34,680 nucleotides of DNA from Acidimicrobiaceae bacterium (GCA_002687745.1 NZBE01000015.1:1-34680), one strand, 5' to 3'. Counted from the stretch's first letter, positions 14,886-23,737 are shown. A program made the numbers and translations. Notes: a model not told the origin generated them from the letters alone.

Positions 14886-16654
14886 GCCGACCAGAGGTCG
14901 CCAGCGCCCTCCTCCAGTACCCGATTTCCGGGAAACGTCGTTGGCTGGAGTTCAACCATCCTGTCGATGCGATTGTCGCCAACGAACTCCGCGATGTCCC
15001 GACGGCAATGGCCGCGGCCGAGAAGGCGGTGAACGCGGGACACTGGGTTGTCGGCATGGTCTCCTACGATGCCGGGCCCGCATTCGATGATGCGGTCAGG
15101 GCCGCCCGGGTGAAGCGTGTGCCGCTCGTGTCCTTTGGTGTCTTTGACTCTCCGGTGAGGTCGGCGGGGCCGTCTGTGACCGGCGGCTACCAGGTTGGCC
15201 CGTGGCTCCCAAACCGGTCCCGACCCGCCTACCTGACATCGGTGCGCACCATCCGCGAGTTGATCGCCGCCGGTGAGACCTACCAGGTCAACTTCTCCGT
15301 CCGCCTGCGTTCACCTTTTGGCGGCGACCCTCTCGGCCTGTTCGGCGACCTGGTCCGTGCCCAGAGGGCCGACCATTGCGCATTCCTGGACATGGGTGAC
15401 AGGGCTGTCTGTTCCGGATCACCGGAGCTGTTCGTCCACAGGGACGGCGGCCACCTGACCTCCCGTCCGATGAAGGGAACAATCGGTCGTCACCCGGACC
15501 CGGAGTGGGACGCCCTTGCAGCGCTGCATCTGGCCAGATCCGAAAAGGACCTGGCTGAGAACACGATGATCGTCGACATGGTCCGAAACGACCTTGGCCG
15601 AATCGCTGATCCCGGATCGGTAGAGGTCTCGGCGCTTCACTCGATCGAGACCTACCCCACACTCCACACAATGACGTCGACCGTTGAGGCTGGGTCGGCT
15701 GCCGGACCAGCTGAGATCTTCTCGGCCATGTTCCCGGCGGCGTCGATAACGGGCGCACCCAAGGTCCGCACCACCGAGATCATCGAAGCCCTGGAGGGCG
15801 ACGGGAGGGGCATCTACACGGGTTCAGTCGGTGCCATCGCTCCGGACGGGACCATGGAGTTCAACATCGCCATCAGGACAGTTTGGATTGACCGGTGCCG
15901 CGGTGTGGCCGAGTACGGCGTGGGTGGTGGAATCGTGTGGGATTCGGACCCGGCCGAGGAACTCCGAGAGGTCGAGCACAAGAGCCGAGTCCTGGGAAGG
16001 GCCCGCTCGGACTTCAGGCTTCTGGAGACCATGTCGTGGTCCCCTCCAGGCGGTGTCCACCTGCGTGAACGGCATCTCGAACGGCTGGCCCGCTCCGCAG
16101 ACCACTTCAACTTCAACCTGGATACTCCTGTCGTGAACCGCCTCCTCGACAGTGTGGACCGAGGTTCTCCCTGTCGCCTCCGGCTGTTGAGTTCAGCGGA
16201 CGGCTCGGTGGAACTCGAGGTTCACGACGCTCCCGATTCCGGGCTGATGCCATGGTCGGTTCCACTCGACGTGGTGCCGGTACAGAGCGAACACGAGTTC
16301 CTGTTCCACAAGACAACCCTGCGCGACGTCTACGACGCAGCCCGGTCCAGGTTCCCCGACTCCCCCGACGTCCTGTTGTGGAACGAACGCGGAGACCTGA
16401 CCGAGACGACCACGGGCAACCTGGTGGTCGAACTCGACGGCCTTCTGGTCACACCTCCCGTCTCATGTGGGCTGCTACCTGGAACGCAGCGGGCACATCT
16501 GCTTGCAACCGGGGAGATCTCGGAGAGGTCGCTGACCCGGGCTGACCTGGATCAGTCGACCGGCACGTGGATGGTCAACTCCGTGCGGGGCTGGGTACCG
16601 ATCGAGATCGTGCAGGACGCCGTTGCGGCATCGTCCACCCCCGGGACGCCCTAA
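14882..16654 (+). CDS. pabB: Aminodeoxychorismate synthase component I fused to 4-amino-4-deoxychorismate lyase (PabB-PabC)
   Basis: The 590-residue fusion makes p-aminobenzoate for folate. Residues about 1-385 are chorismate-binding PabB: AGETYQVNFSVRL, CSGSPELFV, TSRPMKGTIGRH, MIVDMVRNDLGRIA, FPAASITGAPKVRT and YTGSVGAI. Residues about 390-590 are a PabC-type class IV PLP lyase: HLRERHLERLARSA, HKTTLRDVY with the probable PLP Lys477, LLWNERGDLTETTTGNL and CGLLPGTQR. GTG 14882 overlaps the upstream stop (GTGA). Folate supply fits a neighbourhood of THF-dependent enzymes. The stop overlaps that of the convergent etfA by 4 bases, leaving no room for a terminator between them. Confidence 0.92.
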   Translation: MSRPEVASALLQYPISGKRRWLEFNHPVDAIVANELRDVPTAMAAAEKAVNAGHWVVGMVSYDAGPAFDDAVRAARVKRVPLVSFGVFDSPVRSAGPSVTGGYQVGPWLPNRSRPAYLTSVRTIRELIAAGETYQVNFSVRLRSPFGGDPLGLFGDLVRAQRADHCAFLDMGDRAVCSGSPELFVHRDGGHLTSRPMKGTIGRHPDPEWDALAALHLARSEKDLAENTMIVDMVRNDLGRIADPGSVEVSALHSIETYPTLHTMTSTVEAGSAAGPAEIFSAMFPAASITGAPKVRTTEIIEALEGDGRGIYTGSVGAIAPDGTMEFNIAIRTVWIDRCRGVAEYGVGGGIVWDSDPAEELREVEHKSRVLGRARSDFRLLETMSWSPPGGVHLRERHLERLARSADHFNFNLDTPVVNRLLDSVDRGSPCRLRLLSSADGSVELEVHDAPDSGLMPWSVPLDVVPVQSEHEFLFHKTTLRDVYDAARSRFPDSPDVLLWNERGDLTETTTGNLVVELDGLLVTPPVSCGLLPGTQRAHLLATGEISERSLTRADLDQSTGTWMVNSVRGWVPIEIVQDAVAASSTPGTP

Positions 16655-17622
16655 CCCCTTCGGCGGGCTATCTCCTCGGTGATGGCGGGAATGACCTTGT
16701 GAAGGTCGCCGATCACCGCATACCCGGCCTTCGCCACCATGTTGGCCTCTCCGTCCGTGTTGACGGCCAGGATGTTCTCGGCAGCCATTGCACCAACCCA
16801 GTGCTGGATGGCCCCTGAGATACCCGCCGCTATGTAGATGTCGGGGGCTATTCGGGTTCCTGTCTGTCCGACCTGGTCGCTGTGTGGTCGCCAGCCGTTG
16901 TTCGTCACTGCTCGCGAACAGCCGACCACGCCGCCGAGAACTCCGGCAAGGTCCTCGAGCTGGGCGAAGCCGTCCTCTGATCCGACACCCCTGCCACCAC
17001 CGACGACCACAGGTGATGTCGCGAGCGTGATCCCCTGTGTAAGGACCACGCGGTCCTTGACGACGGTTCGGGCCACCTCGGCACGCAGGTCAGGCGTAAA
17101 CGGGACCACCAGGCCTTCTCCGGGTTCCTCAGCCGGTGACGGCTCGACCGCGTGGTGGGCAACGCTCACCACCCTGGTGCCCGCATCAAGCGTTGCATCC
17201 TCGAGGAGGGACCCGCCCCACTGCACCCGTGTCATCGTCCAGGCGTCACCGGGATCTATGTCGGTGCAGTTGGCCACGAAAGGCTCGTCAAGCCGGGCGG
17301 CAACGTGTGCGAGCACCTCGTTCCCACGGTCGGTGCCGCATGCGGTGACGGCTGTAGCCCCGATGGAACGCACCAGTTGTGTGAGGGTCTCGCCCCAGGC
17401 CTCGGGTCCGTAGTCGGTCAACACGTCGTGATCGGCAAGGTGTACCCGCTGCGCACCGTGGGCTGCCAGCAAGGCCGTTGCCGTGTCGGCGCCGGCACCT
17501 ATGACCACGGCCTCGCAGGTGATTCCGGCCGTGGCGGCGAGGCTCCGCCCGAAGGTGAGTGCCTCGAGGGATGCCTCATCGAGGGTTCCCCGGTCGTGGT
17601 CGCAGAGGACCAGGAGGCTCAT
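16651..17622 (-). CDS. etfA: Electron transfer flavoprotein alpha subunit
   Basis: The 323-residue EtfA has an N-terminal alpha/beta domain and the C-terminal FAD-binding domain with the diagnostic run SRAVTNNGWRPHSDQVGQTG, then APDIYIAAGISGAIQHWVG and VNTDGEANMVAKAGYAVIGD. With EtfB it takes electrons from flavin dehydrogenases and passes them to ETF-quinone oxidoreductase. ATG 17622 overlaps the etfB stop (ATGA). As the last gene of the dimethylglycine-dehydrogenase operon it likely serves that enzyme and perhaps the acyl-CoA dehydrogenase at 8593-9753. Confidence 0.93.
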   Translation of the reverse strand: MSLLVLCDHDRGTLDEASLEALTFGRSLAATAGITCEAVVIGAGADTATALLAAHGAQRVHLADHDVLTDYGPEAWGETLTQLVRSIGATAVTACGTDRGNEVLAHVAARLDEPFVANCTDIDPGDAWTMTRVQWGGSLLEDATLDAGTRVVSVAHHAVEPSPAEEPGEGLVVPFTPDLRAEVARTVVKDRVVLTQGITLATSPVVVGGGRGVGSEDGFAQLEDLAGVLGGVVGCSRAVTNNGWRPHSDQVGQTGTRIAPDIYIAAGISGAIQHWVGAMAAENILAVNTDGEANMVAKAGYAVIGDLHKVIPAITEEIARRRG

Positions 17623-18386
17623 GACAGCACCCCGAGCTCCTCGAGCAGGTCGACCACGGCGGGCGCAGCCTCGGGGCCGGTTCCGAGTATCACGGTCTCG
17701 CTGACCTGTTCCAGGGGCCTGTGCAGCCGGACCCTGGTCTGGCCACCTGCTGCCGCCTCGACTGCTGTCGCCGAGACCTCGGCCTTCTTTGACGCCAGGC
17801 GACCCTTCATGGTCGGGTAGCGGGGCAGGTTGATGCCCTCCTTGATTCCGAGTACTGCCGGCATCGGAACCTCGTAGACCTCGAAGCCACCGTCGATCTC
17901 ACGCCGGGCACTGGCAGCACCATCTGCGAGGTCGATGCCCTTGATTCCGTTGACGACAGGGCGCCCGAGGGCATGCGCCACCCTGATTCCAACCTGGAAT
18001 CCGCCGGTGTCGGCGGACTCGTTGCCGAACAGGATCAGATCGAAGGTCCCATCGGCCGCCTCGATACCTGAAATGGCGGTGGTGAGTGCCGAGGCAGTCC
18101 GCTGTGGATCCCAGTCGACCTCAGTGATCGGAATGAGCACCAGATTGTGTGCACCGACGCTGGCTGCGTAGCGCAGCTGCTCTTCGGACTCGGCAGGTCC
18201 CAGTGTGAGGACGGTGACCTCGCCGTCGTGCTGCTCGGCGATCTGAACGGCCTCCTCGACCGCGCATTCCTCATGGGGACTGGTGGTGAACCCGAGATGG
18301 GCCGTGTCGACGGCATCACCGTCGGGGGTCACGTTGATTCGGGATCCAGGAGCTGGAACCCGCTTGACGCAGACGAGTATCCGCAT
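17619..18386 (-). CDS. etfB: Electron transfer flavoprotein beta subunit
   Basis: The 255-residue EtfB starts MRILVCVKRVPAPGSRINV and contains SPHEECAVEEAVQIAEQ, VTVLTLGPAESEEQLRYAAS, DLILFGNESADTGGFQVG and PRYPTMKGRLASKKAEV; the MKG..A.KK segment is typical of EtfB. It binds AMP and forms the dimer with EtfA. It begins only 8 bases after the stop of the flavoprotein dehydrogenase gene and overlaps etfA by 4 bases, so the three genes form one transcription unit. Confidence 0.93.
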   Translation of the reverse strand: MRILVCVKRVPAPGSRINVTPDGDAVDTAHLGFTTSPHEECAVEEAVQIAEQHDGEVTVLTLGPAESEEQLRYAASVGAHNLVLIPITEVDWDPQRTASALTTAISGIEAADGTFDLILFGNESADTGGFQVGIRVAHALGRPVVNGIKGIDLADGAASARREIDGGFEVYEVPMPAVLGIKEGINLPRYPTMKGRLASKKAEVSATAVEAAAGGQTRVRLHRPLEQVSETVILGTGPEAAPAVVDLLEELGVLS

Positions 18387-18394
18387 GGTGGTCG

Positions 18395-20926
18395 CTACGA
18401 CTTCATCCGGGTGTCGTCGGCGTCGAACACCGCCCCGGTTGAGGCAACGGTCACCGGGTACAGGTCGTTCATGTACATGACCTGCAGATCTGTACCGGGG
18501 ACGGCCAGCTCGCGTGGCAGGTAGGCCATCAGAAGGTGCTTGCCGACCGACGGGCCGAACCCTGCCGAGGTGACACGGCTGGAGCGGCCGTGGGAGTCGA
18601 CGATGCGGTTGCCGTCGGGCATCAGGATGGGTTCGTTGCCACCCTGCATGAAGCGCTGTCGGCCGTGGCTGTCCGTCTGGTCCTCGACTGTCAGGACCGT
18701 CATGAGAACCTCGGGATCACCGATCTCACGGGCAGCCAGGTAGGCCTCCTTTCCGATGAAGTCGGCTGCCTTCACCTTGGGCCGCGCCAGGCCGGCCTCG
18801 AGCGGGTTGTACTCGCTCTCCAGCTCAGCTCCCATCAGGCGGTAGCCCTTCTCGAGGCGACCTGATGTGCCGTACACGCCGCCACCGGTCGGCCTGATTC
18901 CGAGGTCGGCGCCGGCAGCCATTACGGCGTCCCACAGGGCCGGGCCGTTGTCCCAGTCGGTGTAGATCTCCCAGCCGGTGTCGCCCACGTAGGAGATCCG
19001 GAACAGGGATGCATCGACCTTGCTGCCGCCGCAGTCGAGTTGAACCGGGACGATGGCTCCGTAGGGCGAACCGTGCTGGCTGAGGTCATGGTCTGTCAGC
19101 TGGCCCAGCACTGCGGGGGCGTTGGGGCCCCACAGGCCGAGGGTGGTGACCTGCCGTGTGATGTTCCGGAATGTCACCGAGCCATCGGTTGGCATGTACT
19201 TCCTTACCCAGAACTCGTCCCGCCCGCCGTCGAACACACCGGTGACGATTCGGACCGTGTCCTCACCCATGCGCATCATGGTGAGATCGGAGTGGAAGCC
19301 TCCGTCGGGGGTCAGCCAGGGGGTGTAGATGGAGCGCCCCACCGCAACGTCGATCTTGTTGACCGCCAACATGTCGGCGAAGGCGACTGCACCGGGCCCC
19401 TCGAGCTCGTAGACCTGAAAGGCGCTGAGGTCGACGAGGCCACAATTCTCCCTGAGGTTCAGGTGTTCGCCGACCGTTATCGGGCTCCACCACCGGTTGT
19501 CCCATTCCACCGGTCGTTCTTCGAGGCCGTAGCGCTCCACCAGGTCGGCGTTGGAACCGAACCACTGGGGTCGCTCCCATGTCCGGGCCTGGAAGAACAT
19601 GGCATCCAGGTCCTGTTGACGGGAGAAGTACGGTCCCACCTCGATGTTGCGCCGACCAGCCCACTGTTCCTGGGGGTGGACGATGCCGTAGGTCTTTATG
19701 AAGCTCTCGTCGGCGCGGGACCAGATGTGCTCGTCGCTGCGCTCACCCTCGTAGAAGCGGGAGACGTCGGCGCCGTGGGCATCGATGACACGCGGGTAGC
19801 CGTACGTCATCCACTCGGCGACGACCTGGGCCATTCCGGGGCCCTCCTTTACCCATACTGCGGCGGCCGACCAGAGGTTGCGTACCTCGGTTGTCTCGCC
19901 GAGGCAGGGCATTCCGTCGGGTGTCAGCGAGAGGAGCCCGTTGATGGCGTACCTGATCTCGGCTTCGCCCAGCATGTCCATCAGCTCGATGGCCTGTTCC
20001 ATCTGGTCGTCGAAGTCGTCGGGGGTGAAGGGCATCTCAGTTGGTGAGAGGGCGGCCTCCTCGTTCGAGGGGATCTCGTCGGGGTGGTGCAGGATTGCAC
20101 GGTGGCCGTAGGAGCCGACCTCCATGGAACCGGAAGACTGACGCTCGTAGCAAAAGGAGTCCATGTCGCGGACGATCGGGTAGCCGATCTCGTTGTTGGT
20201 CTCGGCCAGGATGTCGATGGGCCCTACGTCGGCCATCTGGTGGACTGTCGGCACCAGCGGAATCGTCGCCCCGGCCATGTTGGCAATTCGGTTGGACCAG
20301 ACCCCGCATGCGATGACGACGTACTCGGTCGAGATGGTGCCCTTGTCGGTGACCACGGCGCTCACCGTCGCTGCTCCACCGGCGCCCTCGATGGTCTCTA
20401 TGTCGAGCACCTCGGTGTTGGCAAGAACCTGGCATCCGGCGGTCTCGATTGCCTCCCTACGCATGGTGGTACCGGTCTCGAGCGAGTCGACGACGGAGAC
20501 CGTCGGGCAGTAGAAGCCGCCCAGGATGACGTCGTCGTTGACGAACGGGACGAGCTCTCCCACCTCTGCCGGGGACAGCAGGTGCGCCTCGATCCCCCAT
20601 GCCCTGGCAGAGGTCATGCGTCGCCTCAACTCCTCCATGCGTTCCTCGGTGCGGGCGACCTCGATCCCGCCGGAGTCGACGGAGAGGTCCATGTCGCGGA
20701 ACTGGTTGGCGCTCTGCTCGCCAAGGAGGGCCATCTCCTTGTTGTGGTCAACGGGGAAGATGAAGTTGGACGCGTGGCCGGTGGATCCACCCGGGTTGGG
20801 TAGGGGGCCCTTGTCCACGAGGACCATGTCGGTCCACCCCAGACGGGCGAGGTGCCCGACAAGACAACTTCCGACGATGCCTGCGCCAATCACGACGACG
20901 TTGGCGCGGTTGGGGAATTCGCTCAT
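18395..20926 (-). CDS. Dimethylglycine/sarcosine dehydrogenase-type flavoprotein with folate-binding GCV_T domains
   Basis: The 843-residue protein has an N-terminal DAO-type FAD domain (VVIGAGIVGSCLVGHLARLG, residues 11-30; GGSTGHASN with His51 at the place of the covalent-FAD histidine). An FAO_M-like linker follows (about 370-430), then a GCV_T aminomethyltransferase domain (about 440-710; LVDLSAFQVYELEGPGA, RISYVGDTGWEIY, RLEKGYRLMGAEL) and a C-terminal GCV_T-C domain. This architecture belongs to dimethylglycine and sarcosine dehydrogenases, which pass the methyl carbon to THF as methylene-THF and electrons to ETF. Immediate linkage to etfB and etfA agrees. The exact substrate cannot be fixed, but glycine betaine made by the other modules would yield dimethylglycine. 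AAGGAG lies 6 bases before ATG 20926. An IclR-like operator is about 130 bases upstream. Confidence 0.88.
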   Translation of the reverse strand: MSEFPNRANVVVIGAGIVGSCLVGHLARLGWTDMVLVDKGPLPNPGGSTGHASNFIFPVDHNKEMALLGEQSANQFRDMDLSVDSGGIEVARTEERMEELRRRMTSARAWGIEAHLLSPAEVGELVPFVNDDVILGGFYCPTVSVVDSLETGTTMRREAIETAGCQVLANTEVLDIETIEGAGGAATVSAVVTDKGTISTEYVVIACGVWSNRIANMAGATIPLVPTVHQMADVGPIDILAETNNEIGYPIVRDMDSFCYERQSSGSMEVGSYGHRAILHHPDEIPSNEEAALSPTEMPFTPDDFDDQMEQAIELMDMLGEAEIRYAINGLLSLTPDGMPCLGETTEVRNLWSAAAVWVKEGPGMAQVVAEWMTYGYPRVIDAHGADVSRFYEGERSDEHIWSRADESFIKTYGIVHPQEQWAGRRNIEVGPYFSRQQDLDAMFFQARTWERPQWFGSNADLVERYGLEERPVEWDNRWWSPITVGEHLNLRENCGLVDLSAFQVYELEGPGAVAFADMLAVNKIDVAVGRSIYTPWLTPDGGFHSDLTMMRMGEDTVRIVTGVFDGGRDEFWVRKYMPTDGSVTFRNITRQVTTLGLWGPNAPAVLGQLTDHDLSQHGSPYGAIVPVQLDCGGSKVDASLFRISYVGDTGWEIYTDWDNGPALWDAVMAAGADLGIRPTGGGVYGTSGRLEKGYRLMGAELESEYNPLEAGLARPKVKAADFIGKEAYLAAREIGDPEVLMTVLTVEDQTDSHGRQRFMQGGNEPILMPDGNRIVDSHGRSSRVTSAGFGPSVGKHLLMAYLPRELAVPGTDLQVMYMNDLYPVTVASTGAVFDADDTRMKS

Positions 20927-21055
20927 TGTGTACTCCTTCGCAGCGGAGGCCGGCCGGTATGGGCGACCCCGGGCGTGTGGTTGACACCGTCGGCAGCGTC
21001 CAGTGGAGCGATGTCGACGTGTTGGACCGAGAGGCTATCTGTCTTCGGCATGGTA

Positions 21056-21072
21056 TTTCCACGAAGTGGCAA
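21056..21072. promoter_or_regulatory. Putative IclR operator, flavoprotein/SDR divergent region
   Basis: TTTCCACGAAGTGGCAA is an inverted repeat (TT-CCAC, 3-base centre, GTGG-AA). Read on the other strand it matches the iclR-site sequence TTCCCACAATGCGGGAA at 11 of 17 positions, including the outer TT/AA and most of both arms. It sits in the 255-base gap between two divergent genes and could control either. Confidence 0.5.
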
Positions 21073-21181
21073 GAGTTTTTCCTCGGGCTGGAGGATGCTG
21101 CGACCTCAGGAGCCGCGGCTAGGTTGCCGCCAGGTCGGCCCGGACCTCGGTCTTGGCACCCAGCCGACCGTGGGAGGCCAG

Positions 21182-21964
21182 ATGCCCGACAACGCCAGTT
21201 CAGATAGCTCCCGCCAGCGGGTTCTGGTGACAGGTGGAACCTCGGGAATCGGAAGGGCAATGGTCCGGGCATTCCTCGGTGCCGGTGCGATGGTCCACGT
21301 GGCCGACCTTGTCGGCACGCCACCCGATGGTGCATCCATGACGCGCACCGACATCTCCGACGAGGGCTCGGTGGACGAGCTCTTCGCTGCGGTCGAGGAA
21401 CACCTGGGTGGACTCGACGTATTGTGCAACAACGTCGGGATTGCGGGTCCCACCGGTCCCATCGAGGACCTCGATGCAGGTGACTGGGACCAGACCATGG
21501 CGGTCAACGTGAGGTCCATGTTCCTCACGTGCAGGCGCGCGGTTCCGCTGCTGCGGCAGGCCGGAGGAGGCTCGATCCTGAACACCGCGTCGACCGCAGG
21601 TATCACCGGCTACCCGATGAGATCGCCGTACGCGACCTCCAAGTGGGCGGTCGTCGGACTGGGTGCGACGCTTGCCATGGAACTCGGTGAGTTTGGCATC
21701 CGCGTGAACACGATCTGCCCCGGATCGGTGGGCGGAGACCGCATGGACCGTGTCATCGCCGCAGAGGCAACGGCCACCGGTACAGCCAGCGACGAGATCA
21801 GGGCCGGCTACGAGAACCAGGTCTCGATGAGGACGTTCGTGGATGCCGAGGACATTGCCTCCATGGCCGTGTTCCTCGCCTCACCTGCCGCGCGTCTCGT
21901 CAGCGGCCAGACAATCTCGGTTGACGGCGGGCTCGAAACGCTCCGCAACACCTGGCGTACCTGA
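21182..21964 (+). CDS. Short-chain dehydrogenase/reductase
   Basis: The 260-residue classical SDR has the cofactor motif TGGTSGIG (17-24), Asp42 after strand beta-2 (suggesting NAD(H) preference), NNVG (83-86), Ser137, and the YATSK pair Tyr150/Lys154. The C-terminal VSGQTISVDGG is the usual SDR ending. ATG 21182 is preferred because GGGAGG lies at 21172-21177; open frame upstream (from 20852) runs across the promoter region and into the flavoprotein gene. Its substrate is unknown. Divergent placement from the dimethylglycine dehydrogenase operon, with a shared putative operator, hints at a role in the same catabolism, for example on a hydroxylated betaine. That is speculation. Confidence 0.85.
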   Translation: MPDNASSDSSRQRVLVTGGTSGIGRAMVRAFLGAGAMVHVADLVGTPPDGASMTRTDISDEGSVDELFAAVEEHLGGLDVLCNNVGIAGPTGPIEDLDAGDWDQTMAVNVRSMFLTCRRAVPLLRQAGGGSILNTASTAGITGYPMRSPYATSKWAVVGLGATLAMELGEFGIRVNTICPGSVGGDRMDRVIAAEATATGTASDEIRAGYENQVSMRTFVDAEDIASMAVFLASPAARLVSGQTISVDGGLETLRNTWRT

Positions 21965-21983
21965 GTCCCCTGCTGGCGACACC

Positions 21984-22811
21984 TCAGCCGGCAACGATCA
22001 GAGCGACGGCCGAGACTGCACCGAGCAGCCCTGCTCCCTGCCACCACCGCATCTGCTCACCCCGGAAGACCATTCCGCAGACCACGGTCACGGCGGCGTA
22101 CTGGGTTCCCGTGACGGTCACGGGGGCAAGGTCACCGTGCTGCAGGCCGTAGACGAAGAACATCGCACCGATCCCACCCCAGATCGACCCGTGGATGATC
22201 GTCTTGAAGACTGCCCGGCTGGGAAAGACCGGACTACGGGATCCGATGCTCGCTGCGGCCAGGATGGTGAACGCCACAGCACGCTGGGACATGACCGGCC
22301 AGAACCCGCTCACAGCGCTGAGCTGGTCGAGCATGATGAACATGCACCCGTACCCGATGCCCGAGGCCAGCCCGAACGAGAAGCCACGTCGCACGTTTCC
22401 GGCGATCCGTGGGCTTACGGTGATCAGCAGCACCGACACCATTCCGAGAAGCATCCCGGCTACGACCGTGACAGTGGGCACCGTTCCCCGGATGAGGTCG
22501 ACCAACACGGGTAGGGCCACCGCGACGACCGCTGCCGGCGGGGCGACGACCCCGGCGGTGGCCGAGGCGTAGCCCAGATACAGGGAACCGATGGCGAGCA
22601 CGGCGATGACGCCGGTGAGCGCCCCGATGAAGATGTCGGCAGCGACCCAGCGACTTCCCATGACCAGTGCCCCAACCGCCGACACAGGGATGCCCATGAA
22701 GAAGAAGGAGGCCAGGGTCAGGCGTATCCCCACCCGGTCAGCGGCACCGCGGGTGAGGTGGTCTCCAACTCCGATGCCCACGGACGCGGCCACTCCGTAG
22801 ACGGCAGACAC
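21984..22811 (-). CDS. DMT/EamA-family membrane transporter
   Basis: The 275-residue protein is almost wholly hydrophobic with about 8-10 predicted membrane segments. Two related halves are recognisable (GVGDHLTRGAADRVG and SFGLASGIGYGCMFIMLD start them), typical of the drug/metabolite transporter EamA fold. The second half ends with the family's GTQYAAVTVVCGMVFRGEQ-type segment. It starts at GTG 22811, 61 bases after the iclR stop on the same strand, so the two may be co-transcribed. Linkage to the regulator suggests transport of a pathway substrate or product, such as a betaine or methylated amine. DMT proteins are diverse, so this is not secure. No BCCT or ABC betaine transporter is complete in the window. 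Confidence 0.8.
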   Translation of the reverse strand: MSAVYGVAASVGIGVGDHLTRGAADRVGIRLTLASFFFMGIPVSAVGALVMGSRWVAADIFIGALTGVIAVLAIGSLYLGYASATAGVVAPPAAVVAVALPVLVDLIRGTVPTVTVVAGMLLGMVSVLLITVSPRIAGNVRRGFSFGLASGIGYGCMFIMLDQLSAVSGFWPVMSQRAVAFTILAAASIGSRSPVFPSRAVFKTIIHGSIWGGIGAMFFVYGLQHGDLAPVTVTGTQYAAVTVVCGMVFRGEQMRWWQGAGLLGAVSAVALIVAG

Positions 22812-22872
22812 GCTCAGCTACCCAGCGGTGGGTGCATCGCCCGGCAGCCCGCAACCGGTCGCCGGTTCCCGC

Positions 22873-23631
22873 TCAGGTCTCGTGACCATGACCGAGGGCA
22901 GACGAGATGGCCGCCGCGGACGCCACCACCTGACCGGCGATCACGTCGCGCATGGCCTCATCTGGGAACCGGTAGCTGGGGCCGTGCGCGTGAATGGACC
23001 CGACCACAACGCCGCCGCTTCCGAAGAGGGGTGCTGCCACCGAGTTGATGCCCTCGGCGAACTCCTCCTCGGTCCAGATGAAGCCATCGGTGCGAGCCTG
23101 CTCCAGGCGCTTCCTGACAGCGTCGGGGCTTGTCACGGTGTCCGGGGTATAGCGTTCCAGGCGCCGGCTGAGATAGCGGTCCACCGCCTCGTCGGGCCAC
23201 TGGGCCAGTACAACCAGGCCCGCTGACACGATGTGCATAGGCAGGCTGGTTCCCGTCCAGTCCCTGACCTGTACCGGGTGGGCACAGTCGACCTGTTCCA
23301 CGTAGTGGACGTCGTAGCCGGCCGGTATCGAAATGCCGACGGCCTCGGCAACCAGGTCGACCAGTTCGACCATGAACGGCTGTGCAACCGCCAGGAGGCT
23401 CTGGGACGGATCAACGCTGGACGACAGGGTGACGAGGGTGGGGCCGATGCGGTAGCCGGTGCCGTCGGTGACCCGCTCGATGGCACCGACCCCCTCGAGG
23501 GTTCCGAGAAGCCTGGCGACCGTGCTTGTCGGCAGGTCGATCCGGCGGGCGAGTTCGGTGATTCCTGCCGGCTCCCCTGCCAACTCCTCAAGCAGCCCGA
23601 AGGCCCGTTCGATGCTCTGGACGGCTCGCAC
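22873..23631 (-). CDS. IclR-family transcriptional regulator
   Basis: From GTG 23631 the product is 252 residues, the usual IclR length. The N-terminal winged helix-turn-helix reads VQSIERAFGLLEELAGEPA, ITELARRIDLPTSTVARLLG, LEGVGAIERV. The C-terminal effector domain (about 75-250) includes GISIPAGYDVHYVEQVDC, LPMHIVSAGLVVLA, FAEGINSVAAPLFG and VVGSIHAHGPSYRF. I prefer GTG 23631 because GAGG lies 7 bases upstream and the likely -10 (TATAGT, 23670-23665) is ahead of it. ATG 23685 would give 270 residues but begins inside the operator palindrome. It is divergent from the corrinoid module, and the operators between them suggest autoregulation plus control of the pathway. The effector is unknown; a betaine, carnitine or methylated glycine is the natural candidate. 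Confidence 0.88.
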   Translation of the reverse strand: MRAVQSIERAFGLLEELAGEPAGITELARRIDLPTSTVARLLGTLEGVGAIERVTDGTGYRIGPTLVTLSSSVDPSQSLLAVAQPFMVELVDLVAEAVGISIPAGYDVHYVEQVDCAHPVQVRDWTGTSLPMHIVSAGLVVLAQWPDEAVDRYLSRRLERYTPDTVTSPDAVRKRLEQARTDGFIWTEEEFAEGINSVAAPLFGSGGVVVGSIHAHGPSYRFPDEAMRDVIAGQVVASAAAISSALGHGHET

Positions 23632-23664
23632 TCTTGCGCCTCGTATCTGGTCGTCGGAGAACCG

Positions 23665-23693
23665 ACTATAGCGGGTTTCCCGCATTGTGGGAA
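23665..23693 (-). promoter_or_regulatory. Putative iclR promoter
   Basis: TTCCCA (23693-23688, -35) and TATAGT (23670-23665, -10) are 17 bases apart on the minus strand, 34 bases before GTG 23631. The palindromic operator covers the -35 and spacer, the expected layout for autorepression. Confidence 0.5.
23677..23693. promoter_or_regulatory. IclR operator, near-perfect palindrome
   Basis: TTCCCGCATTGTGGGAA is a 17-bp inverted repeat (arms TTCCC/GGGAA perfect, inner bases nearly so). It overlaps the putative iclR promoter and is the best copy of a motif found again at 23737, 30087, 30107 and, more weakly, 21056. Confidence 0.7.
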
Positions 23694-23708
23694 CCTGACC
23701 GTCCATGG

Positions 23709-23737
23709 TGGACCTCGATTGCCGCGATGAGTAGAGT
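23709..23737 (+). promoter_or_regulatory. Putative promoter of the corrinoid methyltransferase operon
   Basis: TGGACC (23709-23714) and TAGAGT (23732-23737) have 17-base spacing, each 4 of 6 to the sigma-70-type consensus. The second operator copy begins at the last base of the -10, so bound regulator would block initiation or elongation. The predicted leader is about 100 bases. Confidence 0.35.

Noticed and set aside
19040-20047. Plus-strand open frame opposite the dimethylglycine dehydrogenase gene
   Set aside because: No domain signature; mirrors codons of a well-supported gene.
20981-20986. Perfect TTGACA as a promoter -35 for the SDR gene
   Set aside because: No acceptable -10 hexamer lies 16-18 bases downstream.
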